Positions 9,764-19,101 of a DNA stretch of 64,000 bases are shown piece after piece; position 1 is the first letter of the stretch; every line of letters begins with the position of its first letter. The translations under genes and the position numbers were made by a program. Source of the DNA: Betaproteobacteria bacterium Ga0077523 (GTDB lineage: Bacteria > Pseudomonadota > Gammaproteobacteria > Burkholderiales > Ga0077523); assembly GCA_001464695.1 (NCBI GenBank), contig LNDQ01000120.1:1-64000 (forward strand). The letters are read 5' to 3'. The notes under the pieces were generated by a model. The model was not told the DNA's origin, did not search any database, and saw nothing but the letters and a program-made list of their open reading frames with translations.

Positions 9764-9816
9764 AACGAACGGGGTCAAACGAACGGGGTCAAACGAACGA
9801 ACGAACGGGGTCAGGT
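9764..9816. repeat. Short tandem repeat (GAACGGGGTCAAAC-type unit, ~3 copies)
   Basis: gaacggggtcaaacgaacggggtcaaacgaacgaacgaacggggtcaggtc. Confidence 0.85.
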
Positions 9817-9862
9817 CTTGCCGCGTGCATGAAAACGAATGGGGCGCTCATAGTGCATGCAC

Positions 9863-10075
9863 GATCTTCTTCGCGCTCATCGGCCGCAAGAGGCTGGTCT
9901 ATTCACCGGAAGAAGACTCCGCGGTCAAGGCTCGAGCACAGGCGGGACTCGACGAGGGCTGATACTTCAGGCGGCGAACGCGCGCTTCAGCGCGTTCGCC
10001 GCCTGTTCCGCGGCACGGCTCGCGGCGTCCACGGCGCCCAGCATCAACAGGAAGCCGTGGATCATGCCCTCGTAG
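9863..10075. repeat. Diverged direct duplication, copy 2 (remnant of permease 3' end plus hydrolase 3' end)
   Basis: gatcttcttcgcgctcatcggccgcaagaggctggtctattcaccggaagaagac...gactcgacgagggctga...ttcagcgcgttcgccgcctgttccgcggcacgg; parallels 7114-7320. Confidence 0.85.
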
Positions 10076-10911
10076 TTCACGAGCGTGACCCGATTCCCGG
10101 CTTCTATGAGGCGTGACGCGTACTGCACGCCTTCGTCCCGCAACGGGTCGTAACCGGCCACCAGCACGAACGCCGGCGCGAGATTGGTCAGATCGTCAGC
10201 GATGAGCGGACCGAAACGGAAGTCCTGCGTGTCCTTCGACGACCGCAGGTACTGCGCGTAGAACCAGGTCATGCTCTTGCGCGTCAGAAGGTAGCCTTCC
10301 GCGAACTTGTGCTGCGACGGGGTTTCCGGTTCCGGGGCGACGCACGGATAGATCAGGAGTTGCAGCTTGAGCTTCGGAAACCCTTCGTTGCGCGCGACCA
10401 GCGCACAGACTGCCGCGAGGTTGCCGCCCGCGCTGTCGCCACCGACCGCGAGTCGCTCCGCGTCGACTCCCAGGCGCTCGCCGTGCAGAGCCACCCAGCG
10501 CAATGCCGCCGTGCAATCGTCAACCGCGGCCGGGAATTTCGACTCCGGGGCGAGCCGGTATTCGACGGCCACGACGATACACTCGGCGAGCCGCGCGATC
10601 CGCCGGCAGGCCGAATCGTGGGTGTCGAGATCGCCGATCACGAACCCGCCGCCGTGGAACCACAGCAGTGCCGGCAAGCGCTCACCGATCATCACCTCGC
10701 GTGGCTTGTAGACGCGAATGCGCAGGGCACGATCCGCGACGTCGATGCGCATGGTCTCCGCGCTGTGGATCGGTTCGTTCTTCGCATCGAGCTTCTTGAT
10801 GCGCAGCTTGTACTGCTCGCGCCCCTGGTCGGGCGTCAACTGCCACATATCCGGGAGGCCGGCCGCCTTGACCGCATCGAGGATCGCTTTCGCCTGGGGA
10901 TCGAGGGCCAT
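9967..10911 (-). CDS. Alpha/beta hydrolase (HSL-type carboxylesterase)
   Basis: HGGGFVIGD oxyanion motif, GDSAGGN nucleophile elbow, C-terminal His (MIHGF). Confidence 0.92.
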   Translation of the reverse strand: MALDPQAKAILDAVKAAGLPDMWQLTPDQGREQYKLRIKKLDAKNEPIHSAETMRIDVADRALRIRVYKPREVMIGERLPALLWFHGGGFVIGDLDTHDSACRRIARLAECIVVAVEYRLAPESKFPAAVDDCTAALRWVALHGERLGVDAERLAVGGDSAGGNLAAVCALVARNEGFPKLKLQLLIYPCVAPEPETPSQHKFAEGYLLTRKSMTWFYAQYLRSSKDTQDFRFGPLIADDLTNLAPAFVLVAGYDPLRDEGVQYASRLIEAGNRVTLVNYEGMIHGFLLMLGAVDAASRAAEQAANALKRAFAA

Positions 10912-10934
10912 GTGGATTTCGTCAGGACGACGGT

Positions 10935-11336
10935 TCAGTGGTGAGAAGTGGGGTAGCGCAGCTTGAAGGTGCCGGTGGCCTTGGCGAGTACATGTCCGGC
11001 CGCGTCGCGTACTTCGCCTTCGACGAAAACGAGTGAACGACCGGCCTTGCGTGCAAACCCTTCGGCGATCACCTCGCCCGTCGCCGAAGCGAGGAAATTC
11101 ACCTTGAGTTCCACGGTCGTTGCGCCGTTCGCATGCGCATCGAGCGACTTGGCGCTCATGCCGCAGGTCACGTCGAGCAGCGACATGATCGAACCGCCGT
11201 GCGCCACGTGCCAGCTGTTCTGCAGCTCGGCCTGGATGGTGAGCCCGGCCGTCACGTGCCCCGGTTCCTCGGAGATGCGCCGGATGCCGAGATACTCGGC
11301 GTACGGAATCTCGATGTCGAAGCCGCTGCGGGCCAT
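10935..11336 (-). CDS. PaaI-family hotdog thioesterase
   Basis: WHVAHGGSIMSLLDVTCGMSAKS...TTVELKVNFLASATGEV. Confidence 0.85.
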   Translation of the reverse strand: MARSGFDIEIPYAEYLGIRRISEEPGHVTAGLTIQAELQNSWHVAHGGSIMSLLDVTCGMSAKSLDAHANGATTVELKVNFLASATGEVIAEGFARKAGRSLVFVEGEVRDAAGHVLAKATGTFKLRYPTSHH

Positions 11337-11349
11337 GGCAATCCTTCGG

Positions 11350-12126
11350 TCAGAGCGCGGAGAAGCCGCCGTCGACGGGAATGGTCACGCCGGTCATGAA
11401 ATCCGAAGCGCGCGAGGCCAGCAGCACCGTGACACCCTTCAGGTCCTGATCCGTCCCCATGCGCCGCATGGGCGTGTGGTCGAGGATGTACTGCTCGGCC
11501 CGGTCGATCATGCCCTTCGACATCTTGCTCGGGAACACGCCGGGGGCGATGCCGTTCACGTGGATGCCGTGGCGCGCCCATTCGGCCGCCAGCGACTTGG
11601 TGAAGTTGATCACGCCCGCCTTGCTGGTGTTGTAGGCAATGGTGGGCATGAAGTGCGGATCGGTGCCCGAGTAGCCGGCGATGGAAGCGATGTTGATGAT
11701 CTTGCCCGCCTTGCGCGGGATCATCACCTTCTTGCCGGCAAGCTGCGACAGCACGAACATCGCCGTGAGGTTCAAGTTGATGACCTTCTGCCAGGCGTCG
11801 AGCGGATGCTCTTCTGCGGGCGCGCCCCATGTGGCCCCGGCGTTGTTGATCAGGACATCCAGCGTGCCCCACTGACCGACCACCTTGTCGAGCAACGGCT
11901 CGGCAGCGGCCGGGTCGGAAAGATCGCAGGCGTGGGTCAGCACTTCGATGCCCATGCCCTTGAGGTGCGCCTGAGCGGCCTCGAGCTCGTTGGCCTTGCG
12001 CGCGGTGATGGCGACCTTCGCGCCCATCTCGCCGAGCGCCTCGGCCATCTGCAGGCCGAGACCGCGAGAGCCGCCGGTGACCAGGGCGACCCGGCCGGTC
12101 AGGTTGAAGAGTTGGGTGGGGTTCAA
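11350..12126 (-). CDS. SDR family oxidoreductase
   Basis: TGGSRGLGLQMAEALGEMGA, NNAG, YNTSKAG motifs. Confidence 0.92.
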   Translation of the reverse strand: MNPTQLFNLTGRVALVTGGSRGLGLQMAEALGEMGAKVAITARKANELEAAQAHLKGMGIEVLTHACDLSDPAAAEPLLDKVVGQWGTLDVLINNAGATWGAPAEEHPLDAWQKVINLNLTAMFVLSQLAGKKVMIPRKAGKIINIASIAGYSGTDPHFMPTIAYNTSKAGVINFTKSLAAEWARHGIHVNGIAPGVFPSKMSKGMIDRAEQYILDHTPMRRMGTDQDLKGVTVLLASRASDFMTGVTIPVDGGFSAL

Positions 12127-12161
12127 GCGCTTCGTTCCTCTCGTTGCCGCTCGGCCGGATC

Positions 12162-12596
12162 TCAGCCGAGCAGCGGGTTCGCGGTCTTCAGGTTCGGAAA
12201 TCGGCTGAAATCGCGATCAGCCGTCCAGAGGTGTCGTACGCCGTGCTGGCTGCAGATGGCGGCAATGCGAGCATCGTGAACCTGGGGACCGGCGATCTTC
12301 CCGGCCTCCAGCATCGGACGCAGCACCCCCCAATGGTGATCCGTCTCGCCGAGCAGTTCCAGCGAGGGCGACTCCATCCAAGCGTCGACCTGCTCCAGTG
12401 CACGACGCGTCGGCGTCGGCGGCGCGAAAATTCGCGGATGAGTCACGACGGCGAAGAACTCGTGCACGCAAGGCCAGGGGATTCCCCACGTAGCGCGCCC
12501 TTCGGCCAGTTCGGCGACGCGTAGCCGCGCTGGTTCGTGCCAGGGCGAATCGGCTCGATGGGCGTAAACGAGGATGTTGGTGTCGACCGCGATCAA
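12162..12596 (-). CDS. VapC-like PIN-domain toxin
   Basis: MIAVDTNILVYAHRADSPWH...; PIN acidic residues; overlaps antitoxin ORF. Confidence 0.85.
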   Translation of the reverse strand: MIAVDTNILVYAHRADSPWHEPARLRVAELAEGRATWGIPWPCVHEFFAVVTHPRIFAPPTPTRRALEQVDAWMESPSLELLGETDHHWGVLRPMLEAGKIAGPQVHDARIAAICSQHGVRHLWTADRDFSRFPNLKTANPLLG

Positions 12597-12838
12597 CCGC
12601 CCCGGCCCTCGTATGCCGAATCGCGCAGGTTCTCCCAGGACCAGCCGCTGACGCCGGGCTGCAAACCCTTGCCGCGGAAGCTCGCATCGCGCAAGGCAAA
12701 AGCACGCGGGCTGCGCTCCTCGGTGAGCACTGCTTTCAGTCCCTGCTCGACCAGGGCCTTCAGGGTCGTGCCCCGCCGCCCCGCGACGCGGCGGGCTTGC
12801 TCGAGAAGCGGATCAGCAATATCTATGGTTGTCTTCAT
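12593..12838 (-). CDS. VapB-like antitoxin
   Basis: MKTTIDIADPLLEQARRVAGRRGTTLKALVEQGLKAVL; adjacent to the PIN toxin. Confidence 0.8.
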   Translation of the reverse strand: MKTTIDIADPLLEQARRVAGRRGTTLKALVEQGLKAVLTEERSPRAFALRDASFRGKGLQPGVSGWSWENLRDSAYEGRGG

Positions 12839-12892
12839 ATGGGTAGCAATACTACCAGATTCATACACCCATGCCGCCCCCGATCGCGCCGC

Positions 12893-14701
12893 TCAGAACC
12901 ACGCCTCCTGCATCTCCAGGCAGGTCGGATCCAGATCATTCACCAACTGGAACCAATGATCGGTCTTCGGCAGTTCCCACCGGAAGAAGTAGCTGCACGC
13001 CTGCAACTTGCCCTGGTAGAAATCCTGCTCGGATCCGGGTTCGGTGCCGACATTCTTCACAGCGACCAAGGCTTGCCGCAGCCACATCCACGCGACCACC
13101 ACGTGCCCGGTCATTTCGAGAAAGACGTGGGCGTTCGCCAGCGCCATCTCGGCATGACCCTTGTCGGTGGCGCAGAGCGAATTGCGCACGACCTCCATCA
13201 CGTTCGCGAACGCATCAGTGAGCTTCTCGCCGCAGCGACGCAACTCGGCCGATTCGCACCCCTTCGCCTCACGCGCCGTGCGATCGATGTCGCGCGCGAG
13301 GAGCTGGATCGCCATGCCGTCGTCCATGCCCACCTTGCGACCCATCAGGTCGAGCGCCTGAATGCCATTGGTCCCTTCGTGGATCGGATTCAGGCGATTG
13401 TCGCGATACAGCCGCTCCACCGGATACTCGCGGGTGTAGCCGTAGCCGCCATGCACCTGGATCGCGAGATCGTTGGCGGCTAAACACCATTGCGACGGCC
13501 ACGCCTTCACGATCGGCGTCAGCACTTCCAGCAGCAGCTTCGCGTCGCGACGCGTCTTCTCGTCGGGGGCACTGCGCTCGTCGTCGACCAGTCTCGCCGC
13601 GTACAGGCACAGCGCGAGCCCACCTTCCACGTACGCTTTCTGCGCCAGCAGCATGCGGCGGATGTCCGGGTGTTCGATGATCTTGACGGGCGGCTTGGTC
13701 GGATCCTTGGCCAGCACCGGCCGCCCCTGCGAACGCTCGCGTGCGTATTCGAGTGCGTGCAGATAGCCGGAGTACCCGAGCATCACGGCCCCGAGCCCGA
13801 CACCCACCCGCGCCTCGTTCATCATGTGGAACATGCAGGCGAGGCCCTTGTGCGGCTCGCCGACCAGCGTACCGATCGCGCCGGCGCCTTCACCGAAATT
13901 CAGCACGCAATTGGTGGTGCCGCGGTAGCCCATCTTGTGATTCAGGCCCGCCAGGTGCACGTCGTTGCGCGCGCCGATCGACCCGTCGTCGTTGACGAGA
14001 AACTTCGGCACCACGAAAAGCGAGATGCCCTTGACCCCGGCCGGCGCCCCCTTGATGCGCGCCAGCACGAGGTGGACGATATTCTCCGACAGTTCATGCT
14101 CGCCGCCCGAGATCCACATCTTCTGGCCGAAGAGTCGATAGGTCCCGTCGGCCTGCGGTTCGGCGCGCGTGACGATGTCCGACAGCGATGAACCCGCCTG
14201 CGGCTCGGACAGGCACATCGTGCCGAAGAAGCGCCCCGACAACAGGTGCCCGAGATAACGCTGCTTCTGGTCGTCGGAACCGAAGGCCGACAACAGATTG
14301 GCATTAGCGACCGTGAGGAACGGATAAGCGGCGGTCGCAATGTTGGCGCCGTTGAAGATCGCGAAGGCAGCCTGCGCCACCGTCACCGGCAATTGCATCC
14401 CACCCAGTTCCGCATCGAAGCTGGCCGAAATGAAGCCGGCCTCGCGAAACGCCTCGAGCGCCTGCTTCACTTCCGGGATCATCACCACGCGCCCGTTCTC
14501 GAAGCGCGGCTCGTGTTCGTCCGCGGCGCGCGCATGGGGGGCGAACTGTTCGGCAGCGATCCTGTGCGCCGTGTCGATCACCGCATCGAACGTCTCGCGG
14601 GAATGGTCGCGATATCGTTCGCGCTGCGTCAGCGTCTCGGCTTCCAGCAACTCATAGAGGACGAAATCGAGATCGCGTCGATTGACGATGCGGACATCCA
14701 T
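12893..14701 (-). CDS. Acyl-CoA dehydrogenase (long form with C-terminal domain)
   Basis: 602 aa; MCLSEPQAGSSLSDIVTRA, MWISGGEHELSENI, QVHGGYGYTREYPVERLYRD. Confidence 0.93.
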   Translation of the reverse strand: MDVRIVNRRDLDFVLYELLEAETLTQRERYRDHSRETFDAVIDTAHRIAAEQFAPHARAADEHEPRFENGRVVMIPEVKQALEAFREAGFISASFDAELGGMQLPVTVAQAAFAIFNGANIATAAYPFLTVANANLLSAFGSDDQKQRYLGHLLSGRFFGTMCLSEPQAGSSLSDIVTRAEPQADGTYRLFGQKMWISGGEHELSENIVHLVLARIKGAPAGVKGISLFVVPKFLVNDDGSIGARNDVHLAGLNHKMGYRGTTNCVLNFGEGAGAIGTLVGEPHKGLACMFHMMNEARVGVGLGAVMLGYSGYLHALEYARERSQGRPVLAKDPTKPPVKIIEHPDIRRMLLAQKAYVEGGLALCLYAARLVDDERSAPDEKTRRDAKLLLEVLTPIVKAWPSQWCLAANDLAIQVHGGYGYTREYPVERLYRDNRLNPIHEGTNGIQALDLMGRKVGMDDGMAIQLLARDIDRTAREAKGCESAELRRCGEKLTDAFANVMEVVRNSLCATDKGHAEMALANAHVFLEMTGHVVVAWMWLRQALVAVKNVGTEPGSEQDFYQGKLQACSYFFRWELPKTDHWFQLVNDLDPTCLEMQEAWF

Positions 14702-14722
14702 GACGGGAACGAGCGGATCGGA

Positions 14723-15901
14723 TCAGACGACCTCGAACAGCCCCGCCGCGCCCATCCCGCCGCCGATGCACATCGTCACCACGACGTATTTCACGCCGCG
14801 CCGCTTGCCTTCGATCAGCGCATGACCGACCAAGCGCGCACCCGTGGTGCCATACGGGTGACCCACGGCGATCGCGCCCCCATCGACATTGAGCCGGTCG
14901 TTCGGAATGCCGAGCTTGTCGCGGCAGTAGATCACCTGCACCGCGAACGCTTCGTTGAGTTCCCACAATCCGACGTCATCCAGCTTGACACCGGTGTTCT
15001 TCAGCAACTTCGGAATCGCGAAGACGGGACCGATGCCCATCTCGTCCGGCTCGCAACCGGCCACCGCGAAGCCACGGAAGACGCCGAGCGGCTTCAGGCC
15101 CTTCTTCTCCGCCATCTTCGCGTTCATCACCACGGCCGCCGATGCGCCGTCGGAGAACTGGCTCGCGTTACCCGCGGCGATGACACCGCCCTCGAGCGCG
15201 GGCTTGATCTGCGAAACGCCCTCGTAGGTGGTGTCGGCACGGATCCCTTCGTCCTGGGCCACGGTGGTTTCCTTGGTCGATTCCTGCCCGGTGTTCTTGT
15301 CCACCACCTTCATGGTGACGGTGATGGGCACGATCTCGTCGTTGAACTTGCCCGCGGCCCGCGACGCGGCCGCACGATTCTGGCTCTCTACGCCGTAGCG
15401 GTCCTGCGCCTCGCGACCGATCTTGTAGCGCTTCGAGACGGTCTCGGCGGTCTGCAGCATGGTCCAGTAGATCTCGGGCTTGTGCTCTTTCAGCCAGCCT
15501 TCCTTCGCCATGTGCTGGTTCATCTCGTTCTGCACGCACGAGATGGATTCGACGCCGCCGGCGACGAAGATGTCACCCTCACCGGCAATCACGCGTTGTG
15601 CCGCCAGGGCGATGGTCTGCAGACCCGACGAGCAGAACCGGTTCACTGTCATGCCCGACGTGGTCACCGGCAATCCGGCGCGCAACGCGATCTGGCGGGC
15701 GATGTTGAAGCCGGTAGCGCCTTCGGGATTCGCGCAACCCATGATCACGTCCTCGATCTCGCCCGGGTCGAGCTTGGCGCGCGCGACGGCGTGCTGCACG
15801 ACGTGACCGCCCAGGGTGGCGCCGTGGGTCATGTTGAAGGCACCGCGCCAGGACTTGGCTAGAGGGGTGCGGGCGGTGGAAACGATCACGGCGTCGGTCA
15901 T
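14723..15901 (-). CDS. Acetyl-CoA C-acyltransferase (thiolase)
   Basis: [23 protein letters not shown]..., [12 protein letters not shown] active-site Cys, [33 protein letters not shown]. Confidence 0.94.
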   Translation of the reverse strand: MTDAVIVSTARTPLAKSWRGAFNMTHGATLGGHVVQHAVARAKLDPGEIEDVIMGCANPEGATGFNIARQIALRAGLPVTTSGMTVNRFCSSGLQTIALAAQRVIAGEGDIFVAGGVESISCVQNEMNQHMAKEGWLKEHKPEIYWTMLQTAETVSKRYKIGREAQDRYGVESQNRAAASRAAGKFNDEIVPITVTMKVVDKNTGQESTKETTVAQDEGIRADTTYEGVSQIKPALEGGVIAAGNASQFSDGASAAVVMNAKMAEKKGLKPLGVFRGFAVAGCEPDEMGIGPVFAIPKLLKNTGVKLDDVGLWELNEAFAVQVIYCRDKLGIPNDRLNVDGGAIAVGHPYGTTGARLVGHALIEGKRRGVKYVVVTMCIGGGMGAAGLFEVV

Positions 15902-16080
15902 GGCGTCCTCCGGGACAAGGTTGTTCTGGTCAAGAGACGGGATGTTATCAATTCGCCATGGACTGGGGGCAGGCCACGTATCGCCCACCGGAGCGGGCCG
16001 CTATGATTCAGGACCATCGCCATGCACGCCAGCCGGGCAATCCGACCCGGCAGCGGACGGTCGAACCGGGAGGCAAGTCC

Positions 16081-16857
16081 TTGAAGCATCGCATTCTCAT
16101 CGCCAACGACGACGGCATCCACGCCCCCGGCCTGGCCGTCATGGAGCGCATCGCACGCACCTTGAGCGACGATGTCTGGGTGGTCGCGCCCGACTTCGAA
16201 CGCTCCGGCGCGTCGCGCTCGATCTCCCTTGCCGAACCGATCCGCATCAACCGGCTGACGGAGAAGCGCTATTCGTTGCTACGCGGCACGCCCACCGACT
16301 GCGTGGTCATGGCGTTGAACGAGATCATGAAGGCTGCCCCTCCCACGCTGGTGCTGTCGGGCGTCAACCGCGGCTCCAATCTCGCGGAAGACATGACCTA
16401 CTCGGGCACGGTCGCCGCCGCGATGGAAGGGGCGCAGCACGGCATCCGTGCGATCGCCATGAGCCAGGTCTTCGAACTCGGCGGCGAAGTGCGATGGCGC
16501 ACCGCCGAAGCCCACGCCCCTCGTGTGATCGAGAGCCTGCTGGCACTCGAATCGCCCCCGGGCGTGTTCCACAATGTGAATTTCCCCGACGTGGAGCCGG
16601 GCGAAGTGCGCGGCATCCGGTCCGCGCGCCAGGGGCGCTGGGGCCGCATCAAGCTCAACGTCGACGTGCGCACCGACGCGCGGCAGTTCCCGTATTCCTG
16701 GTTGTCGTTCATTCACGAAGCCGGCGCGCCCGAGCAAGGTACCGACGTCGAAGTGGCACATGGCGGCTGGATCTCGGTCACGCCGCTGCACGCGGACATC
16801 ACGTGGCACGCAGGTCTCGAGGCCTTGGAGCGCCATCTCGGGTCCATCGCGACGTAA
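16081..16857 (+). CDS. surE: 5'/3'-nucleotidase SurE
   Basis: KHRILIANDDGIHAPGLAVMERIA, APDFERSGASRSISL, LSGVNRGSNLAEDMTYSGTVAAAMEG; TTG start at 16081 (upstream start possible). Confidence 0.92.
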   Translation: MKHRILIANDDGIHAPGLAVMERIARTLSDDVWVVAPDFERSGASRSISLAEPIRINRLTEKRYSLLRGTPTDCVVMALNEIMKAAPPTLVLSGVNRGSNLAEDMTYSGTVAAAMEGAQHGIRAIAMSQVFELGGEVRWRTAEAHAPRVIESLLALESPPGVFHNVNFPDVEPGEVRGIRSARQGRWGRIKLNVDVRTDARQFPYSWLSFIHEAGAPEQGTDVEVAHGGWISVTPLHADITWHAGLEALERHLGSIAT

Positions 16858-16960
16858 CCTGAGATGAGTACCCCCCCGATGGGCCTGCGGCCCCTCCCCC
16901 CAAGGGGGCCAGCCCGCTTGGGGCGGCCCGGCGCGGGCTGAGTTCGCCCGCCGCCGGAGC

Positions 16961-18040
16961 GTGACCGTGGCCGAGACGCCCCTGGTGCGATTCGCCGGCG
17001 TGCAGAAGAGCTACGACGGCATCACGCTCGCTGTCCGCGATCTCGATCTCGACGTACGGCGCGGCGAGTTCCTGACCTTGCTGGGACCGTCCGGTTCCGG
17101 CAAGACCACCACGCTGATGATGCTCGCCGGCTTCGAAACGCCCAGCGGCGGCGAGATCCTCTTCGACGGCCGGCCGATCACGCGAACCCCGCCGCATCGG
17201 CGCAATTTCGGCATGGTGTTCCAGAACTACGCGTTGTTCCCGCACCTCACGGTCGGCGACAACGTCGCTTATCCGCTGACGGTGCGGCGCGTGCCTGCCG
17301 CGGAACGCGAGCAGCGTGTCGCGACCGCGCTCGAGATGGTGCGACTTGGCGGACTGACCGCCCGCCGGCCCGACCAGCTCTCCGGCGGCCAGCGCCAGCG
17401 TGTCGCCCTGGCGCGGGCGCTGGTGTTCGACCCGGCCATGGTGCTGATGGACGAGCCGCTGGGCGCGCTGGACAAGCAGCTGCGGGAGCACATGCAGGTG
17501 GAGCTGAAGGACCTGCATCGCCGCCTCGGCGTGACGTTCGTCTACGTGACGCACGATCAGGGCGAAGCCCTGGCCATGTCCGATCGCGTTGCCGTGTTCA
17601 ACGACGGCGCGTTGCAGCAGGTGGACACGGCGGAGCGCCTGTACGAAGAGCCCGCCAACCGCTTCGTCTCGGGCTTCGTCGGCGACAACACTGCTCTTGC
17701 GGGACGCGTTGCAGCCATCGACAGGGACTTCGCCGACGTCGCCCTGGAATGCAACGCCACCCTGCGCGGTCGCCTGATCGGCCCCGCGGCACCGGGCGCG
17801 GCGGTGCAGGTCGCGATCCGGCCGGAGCGGGTGGTCGTGCGCGAGAGCGGCGGCCCGAACACGGTTCCTGCAACCGTGCAGGATATCGTCTATCTCGGCG
17901 ATCATCTGCGTCTGCGTTGCGGCATCGACGAGCGGACCACCGCCACCGTCAAACATCCCGTAGGCAGCGGTTCGCCACCTGCCATCGGGGCACGCACGCA
18001 CCTCGAATTCCCCGCAGAACACGTGCGGATCTATCCGTAG
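16961..18040 (+). CDS. ABC transporter ATP-binding protein (spermidine/putrescine-type, PotA-like)
   Basis: Walker A GPSGSGKTTTLMMLAG, LSGGQRQRVALARAL, TOBE-like C-terminus. Confidence 0.92.
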   Translation: MTVAETPLVRFAGVQKSYDGITLAVRDLDLDVRRGEFLTLLGPSGSGKTTTLMMLAGFETPSGGEILFDGRPITRTPPHRRNFGMVFQNYALFPHLTVGDNVAYPLTVRRVPAAEREQRVATALEMVRLGGLTARRPDQLSGGQRQRVALARALVFDPAMVLMDEPLGALDKQLREHMQVELKDLHRRLGVTFVYVTHDQGEALAMSDRVAVFNDGALQQVDTAERLYEEPANRFVSGFVGDNTALAGRVAAIDRDFADVALECNATLRGRLIGPAAPGAAVQVAIRPERVVVRESGGPNTVPATVQDIVYLGDHLRLRCGIDERTTATVKHPVGSGSPPAIGARTHLEFPAEHVRIYP

Positions 18041-18061
18041 ATTCCCCGAAGGAGACCGGTC

Positions 18062-19090
18062 ATGAAACGCCTCGCAGCCTTGTTGCCCATCATCGTCATC
18101 GCACTCCATGCGCACGCCGAGGGGACTCTCACGGTCGTCAACTTCGGCGGCGCCAACGGCACCGCGCAGAAGAAGGCCTACTACGAGCCGTTCGAGAAGT
18201 TGGCCGGCGTGAAGATCTTGCCCGTGGAGTACAACGGCGAGCAGGCCAAGGTGAAGGCGATGGTCGAAACCGGCAAGGTCACATGGGACGTGATCGAAGC
18301 CGAATCCGCCGACCTCGATCGCGGCTGCGACGAGGGTCTGTACGAGAAGCTCGACTGGAACAGGATCGGCCCGAAGAGCGATTTCCTGCCCGCGGCGGTG
18401 CACGACTGCGGTATCGGCATTTTCGTGTGGTCCACGGTGCTCGCCTACGATGCGAACCGCCTCAAGGATCCGCCGAAGTCCTGGGCTGATTTCTGGGACG
18501 TGAAGCGCTTCCCCGGCAAGCGCGCGCTGCGCAAGAACGCGCGCTTCAACCTCGAGTTCGCACTCATGGCCGATGGCGTGAAGCCGGCCGAGGTGTACAA
18601 GGTGCTCGCGACCAAGGACGGGGTCGAGCGCGCGTTCCGCAAGTTGGCCGAGCTGCGCCCGCATCTTCAATGGTGGGAGGCTGGTGCCCAACCGCCACAG
18701 TTTCTCGTGGCGGGGGATGTCGTCATGGCTAGCGCCTACAACGGCCGCATCGATGCGGCGCAACGCGAGGGTCGCAATCTCGCGATCGCCTGGGCCGGCG
18801 GCATCTACGACATCGACTACTGGGCGATCCCGAAAGGCACGCCCAACCGCGACCTGGCGACGCGCTACATCGCGTTCGCCGTCGGGCCCGACGCCCAAGC
18901 GGAGTTCGCGCGCCTGATCAGCTATGGACCCACGGCGACCAAGGCGCTGACGAAGCTCGACGCGAAGACGCTCGCGCAGCTGCCCAGCGCGCCCGCCAAT
19001 GCGAAGGACGCGCTCAAGTTCGACTACCGGTTCTGGTCCGATCACGGCGAGGCGATGGAGAAGCGCTTCAACGCCTGGGTGACACAATGA
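18062..19090 (+). CDS. ABC transporter substrate-binding protein (PotD-like)
   Basis: Signal peptide; LTVVNFGGANGTAQKKAYYEPFEKLAGV; adjacent to ATPase and two permeases. Confidence 0.88.
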   Translation: MKRLAALLPIIVIALHAHAEGTLTVVNFGGANGTAQKKAYYEPFEKLAGVKILPVEYNGEQAKVKAMVETGKVTWDVIEAESADLDRGCDEGLYEKLDWNRIGPKSDFLPAAVHDCGIGIFVWSTVLAYDANRLKDPPKSWADFWDVKRFPGKRALRKNARFNLEFALMADGVKPAEVYKVLATKDGVERAFRKLAELRPHLQWWEAGAQPPQFLVAGDVVMASAYNGRIDAAQREGRNLAIAWAGGIYDIDYWAIPKGTPNRDLATRYIAFAVGPDAQAEFARLISYGPTATKALTKLDAKTLAQLPSAPANAKDALKFDYRFWSDHGEAMEKRFNAWVTQ

Positions 19091-19101
19091 TCGCCTGATC
19101 C

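Noticed and set aside
9764-9816. CRISPR array
   Set aside because: Unit ~14 bp with no unique spacers and no cas genes; simple tandem repeat.
16866-16945. Third copy of the multi-hairpin repeat between surE and the PotA-like gene
   Set aside because: C/G-rich with some inverted symmetry (ccccccaagggggcc) but lacks the characteristic outer arms of copies A and B.
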